From the NCBI RefSeq assembly GCF_039555335.1, contig NC_092628.1:68849706-68913705 (forward strand): DNA of 64,000 nucleotides, written 5' to 3'. Position numbers and translations under genes: made by a program. This DNA is from Amphiura filiformis. Taxonomy: Eukaryota > Echinodermata > Ophiuroidea > Amphilepidida > Amphiuridae. The notes under the pieces are model-generated. The model saw only the letters and a program-made list of their open reading frames with translations, did not search any database and had not been told where the DNA came from. Of this stretch, positions 62,201 through 64,000 are shown piece by piece (the stretch's first letter is position 1; every line of letters begins with the position of its first letter).

Positions 62201-63646
62201 ATATTAAAAGTCTTACTCACTGTTAGATATTTTGCTGTTGTTGATGTCCGAGTCAACTCTTACCTTTATGTTTGTCACCATGTCCCAGCCCTCCCATAAT
62301 CTTGTATGTCTCTGCATGGATGGCATCCACCCTACCAGCATAAATCTTGGCACTGGCATCTAGTGTACAACTAGCAACCTGCACGAAAAGAGTTGAAGAA
62401 AAACAGAGCTCTAGATGGATTTCAAATAGTCATTTTAATTATTTACACCGTGTCACAGTTACTATTTGATTAATTGGAAAATTGTGAAACATTGAAACAT
62501 CTTGATGTACTATCTACCTTAGGATCACTCAATCTATTCACATACTTGTACTCTACCTAAGTCATCTGAAGGAGGTGCGTAATAATTACCATAATTTTCA
62601 AAGTCAAACTTGACATTCAGGGGTATACCCCTGTGGACATTTGTAATGTTGCTATTCAGGAAAAATTGAAAGAAAAAAAACCACCAGAATAAGTGTTGTA
62701 TGTATTGCAACTTAATGCTGAGATTTTGCTACAATTTCATTATCAATTTTACTTTGACAGATTTAGAAAAGTTCACAGGGGATATTAGTTGGTACCTGTG
62801 ATGGTTATTTATTGATTTTCAATATATGTCGGACCATTTTTTGGTCATGTGAATGAATTTGTACCTGAAAGTTAAGTTCCCCTTTCTTCTCCTTGAGTAC
62901 CTCTGCCATGTGATCAATGAGATGAAGTCCAAATGCATTCTTAGCATTGATTTTCTGGAAGAAATTAAGTCAACACAATTATTTATTTATACATTCTTAG
63001 ATAGCGAGATCCAATCTGAGCACACATTAGAAAATGCCAGGAGTGTATTGATTGTGTACAATTGCATGGGTGCAAACTCCACATACTAAACGCACTGCTT
63101 TTGGGTTCGTTCATTTTTCTTGCGAGTTGATGCATTATATTTGCTTGCATTCTCCAACATTTTTAGTGACAATTTTGTATAAAAAATAGCAAAAAAAAAT
63201 GGATTTCTTTCTTCATGGTATGAAATAGGTTAGTAAAGTCTGCATATTACTTGTTGCTCACAGAAATTTTACAAAATAATGCCCTTGTACTGATGTTGAT
63301 GTGTCTAATGGACTCCCCGTGTGGGGCTCATGCATAAGATGCATCAACATTTCAGTACATGTGCATTAGTTTGTATAATTTCAATCCCAACAAAGTAATA
63401 CGAGTTATTACCCTATAGTTGTTTCACTTATTTATCACATATAATGCAGGCATCAAATACCGTAAATTAAAGTGCTAATTTATCAATTATTGTTAACAAT
63501 CTAGTCTTTACATGCATTTATATTTCTTGTTTTACATGACATTATATAAAAGTTGACTTACATTTTCTGCTGAGAGTTTGATACAGTTGGCATAATGATC
63601 AGAGAGTTGGGCATTGCTCATCCCACTTGTGGGTAATGATCTCCTC
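53227..63646 (-). CDS. NCAPH: Condensin I complex subunit H (barren/CAP-H), 5'-partial, 16 exons
   Basis: NCAPH is the kleisin of condensin I. It links the SMC2 and SMC4 heads and recruits the HEAT subunits CAP-D2 and CAP-G for mitotic chromosome compaction. Sixteen exons join in one frame to 647 codons plus stop, with all junctions GT-AG. Conserved blocks in order are [105 protein letters not shown], the acidic [33 protein letters not shown] and the C-terminal winged-helix part [18 protein letters not shown]. Human NCAPH (741 residues, from memory) has about 90 more N-terminal residues, so the first exon(s), including part of the SMC2-binding region, lie beyond 64000. The gene converges on the LCOR-like gene. 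Introns are 0.3-1.9 kb and several hold transposons. The coding sequence is uninterrupted. Confidence 0.95.
53441..53701. mobile_element. hAT-like MITE in last NCAPH intron
   Basis: The ends CAGGGGTAGCATTAA and TTAACGCTACCCCTG are inverted, CAG...CTG. GTCTGATG flanks both sides (53433-53440 and 53702-53709), an exact 8-bp duplication. The interior repeats GGGGGTGAAAAATAT-like and CCCGAGCTTGCA words. No transposase. Confidence 0.93.
54108..54290 (-). CDS. NCAPH: NCAPH exon
   Basis: 183 bases, phase 0. It encodes [20 protein letters not shown] then CLLHLANEK, the highly conserved C-terminal kleisin motif. The donor is AAG|GTGAGT. Confidence 0.96.
54832..54942 (-). CDS. NCAPH: NCAPH exon
   Basis: 111 bases, phase 0. 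It encodes [20 protein letters not shown] then KSLMWGHL, the entry to the C-terminal winged-helix domain that binds SMC4. Confidence 0.95.
55362..55526 (-). CDS. NCAPH: NCAPH exon
   Basis: 165 bases, phase 0. It encodes an acidic/Ser-rich variable linker that begins [11 protein letters not shown] and ends [11 protein letters not shown]. Similarity is weak, but frame and splice sites fit and the ending resembles the human NLVAEPQKV. Confidence 0.88.
55695..55799 (-). CDS. NCAPH: NCAPH exon
   Basis: 105 bases, phase 0. It encodes [20 protein letters not shown], matching the YDYNNPNDTSNFCP block. Confidence 0.94.
55903..56116. repeat. Older dispersed repeat R, copy 2 (empty site)
   Basis: Similar to 14574-15153 but without the hAT-like insert: GGAGATCCCAA runs through the position where copy 1 is interrupted. 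It sits in an NCAPH intron. Confidence 0.75.
56276..57179. mobile_element. Decayed Tc1-like transposon with long TIRs in NCAPH intron
   Basis: TA dinucleotides abut both ends (56274-56275 and 57180-57181). Arms of about 230 bases face each other, for example TTTCATATCA...ATTGTTCTTTCC versus GGAAAGAACAATGGTTTCACTGATATGAAA. The outer sequence ACTCCTCAAAAAGGTTTGG at the right end matches the element at 48873-49663. Its right end lies just after the first six bases of the intron. Confidence 0.88.
56545..56774 (-). pseudogene. Tc1-like transposase N-terminal fragment
   Basis: The minus strand begins [20 protein letters not shown] and runs to a stop in the first helix-turn-helix. In another frame it continues [20 protein letters not shown] then [12 protein letters not shown], the typical Tc1 paired-like DNA-binding domain and its RPRSGRPRKT linker. 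The catalytic domain is absent. Confidence 0.85.
57188..57310 (-). CDS. NCAPH: NCAPH exon
   Basis: 123 bases, phase 0. It encodes [20 protein letters not shown] and then [15 protein letters not shown], matching AATILTKSTL...LP-D-NYN-D-L. Its donor GTAAGT is followed at once by the TA target and end of a Tc1-like element (56276-57179). Confidence 0.94.
57676..57779 (-). CDS. NCAPH: NCAPH exon
   Basis: 104 bases, phase 1 in and phase 0 out. It encodes [20 protein letters not shown], equivalent to the KKSTKKDFEIDFEDDID region of human NCAPH. Confidence 0.92.
57828..58337. mobile_element. TIR element in NCAPH intron
   Basis: AGGGTCCATACCG at the left and CGGTATGGGCCCT at the right are inverted with one mismatch. 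The interior is locally GC-richer and contains a hairpin (CAGTCGTCAACCGTC / GATTGACGACTG) and CTGCAGCTT-like palindromes. No transposase. Confidence 0.75.
58613..58979. mobile_element. Palindromic MITE in NCAPH intron
   Basis: GAAGGAAATCTCCGGCAATC at the left is mirrored by GATTACGGGAGACTTCCTT at the right. The arms continue through TTAATTATCAAGCATGA and AAAAACAGCC-TCTCAACACG toward a short centre near 58770, so almost the whole unit is an inverted repeat. Confidence 0.85.
59044..59183 (-). CDS. NCAPH: NCAPH exon
   Basis: 140 bases. It encodes [20 protein letters not shown] followed by FRPRT, the hallmark NCAPH segment. Confidence 0.95.
59428..59675 (-). CDS. NCAPH: NCAPH exon
   Basis: 248 bases. 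It starts [20 protein letters not shown] and continues as a long acidic, low-complexity linker ([13 protein letters not shown]). The family is variable here, but the F-FD-N/H anchor is conserved. Confidence 0.9.
59938..60126. mobile_element. Short TIR element in NCAPH intron
   Basis: CAGGTGGT and ACCACCTG ends, with ATATTTCACCC mirrored by GGGTGAAAAT inside. The centre holds GCGTTCGCTCAAAGC and CACGCATGTG. No target duplication is evident. Confidence 0.6.
60168..60262 (-). CDS. NCAPH: NCAPH exon
   Basis: 95 bases. It encodes [20 protein letters not shown], matching the conserved ICPSLAGF-FTQWD segment. Confidence 0.92.
60872..61067 (-). CDS. NCAPH: NCAPH exon
   Basis: 196 bases. It begins [20 protein letters not shown] and continues LLNHLH, a conserved central block. 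It ends in phase 1. Confidence 0.93.
61194..61262 (-). CDS. NCAPH: NCAPH exon
   Basis: 69 bases, phase 0. It encodes [20 protein letters not shown], the conserved segment TIE-NI-NLN. Confidence 0.93.
61549..61601 (-). CDS. NCAPH: NCAPH exon
   Basis: 53 bases, phase 1 in and phase 0 out. It encodes an acidic then lysine-rich linker ending HTKKKKR, which corresponds to the basic stretch before HRTIE in human NCAPH. Confidence 0.85.
62264..62378 (-). CDS. NCAPH: NCAPH exon
   Basis: 115 bases. It encodes [20 protein letters not shown] followed by [10 protein letters not shown], one of the most conserved NCAPH blocks. A short direct repeat (GTTGATGTCCGAGTCAA) lies in the intron just past its donor. 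Confidence 0.95.
62865..62954 (-). CDS. NCAPH: NCAPH exon
   Basis: 90 bases, phase 0 at both ends. It encodes [20 protein letters not shown], part of the kleisin N-terminal helix that contacts the SMC2 neck. Confidence 0.95.
63562..63646 (-). CDS. NCAPH: NCAPH exon (first one visible)
   Basis: Acceptor GTACAG, donor AAT|GTAAGT. It encodes [20 protein letters not shown] and then CIKLSAEN, the start of the conserved kleisin N-terminal domain. It begins with one base completing a codon from an upstream exon outside the window. Confidence 0.9.
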
Positions 63647-64000
63647 CTGTACAAAAATATATAAATATTATCATTCATGTCCTATATGAACTGCATGATG
63701 TAGAAGTAACTCTAGACAATAGTAATGGTGCATGTATACTTTTTAATGCTACTCAAATAGTCCAAGGATGTCCCCTGCCCATAAAGTTTGATAAATTGAC
63801 ATTACAAGTGAGAGTATGATTTCTGAAATGTTATCTGATCAAAATTAATACAAAATTGAAATTCATTCTGTCTGTCTGTCTAATGAAGCACAATCATGTT
63901 TTTTTTAATGGAACTTAATCCCCTTTTTTGTGACAAAGCCTGTGTAAAAGTCTGAAGATTTAAATTGTGCTGGCCAGCCAGCCAGACCACCAGGTAGCTT

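Noticed and set aside
63647..64000. Search for the next upstream NCAPH exon at the window edge
   Set aside because: No acceptor/donor pair with the expected Arg/Ser-rich N-terminal sequence was found in the last 350 bases. The exon is assumed to lie outside the window.

Overview
The window looks like nuclear DNA of a marine invertebrate deuterostome, probably an echinoderm or a close relative. That placement is inference. It rests on intron-rich animal genes with GT-AG junctions, AT-rich spacer DNA, dense short inverted-repeat transposons, a transcription factor that keeps two Pipsqueak-type helix-turn-helix domains, and frequent TAGGCCTA and TACATGTA words. Only two protein-coding genes can be supported. 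Both were rebuilt exon by exon from splice sites, codon phase and similarity to families known from memory; no search was run.

Layout. 1-1083 is the edge of a satellite-like array made of about 19 copies of a 19-base hairpin. 1084-10431 is non-coding and crowded with non-autonomous DNA transposons, two of them with exact 8-bp target duplications. 10432-35736 (+) is a six-exon Mblk-1/E93/LCOR-family gene, complete from ATG to stop (796 residues). Its introns hold many more terminal-inverted-repeat (TIR) elements, a broken inverted pair of Penelope-like GIY-YIG fragments, a transposon nested inside an older repeat, and decayed tandem copies of exon 4. 35737 to about 40.2 kb is probably 3' UTR and flank. 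From there to 53.2 kb is intergenic, with tRNA-derived SINE copies, a decayed Tc1-like transposon and a 130-bp tandem duplication. 53227-63646 (-) is the condensin I subunit H gene (NCAPH/barren), with 16 exons; its N-terminal exon(s) lie beyond the right edge.

The two genes converge, tail to tail, about 17.5 kb apart. Their products act in different processes (hormone-linked transcriptional control and mitotic chromosome condensation), and nothing in the window links them. I found no convincing new gene system. The most unusual items are the hairpin array, the decayed exon-4 duplication, an internal filled-site/empty-site pair that dates a hAT-like insertion relative to an older repeat, and a Tc1-like element that starts just after the first six bases of an NCAPH intron.
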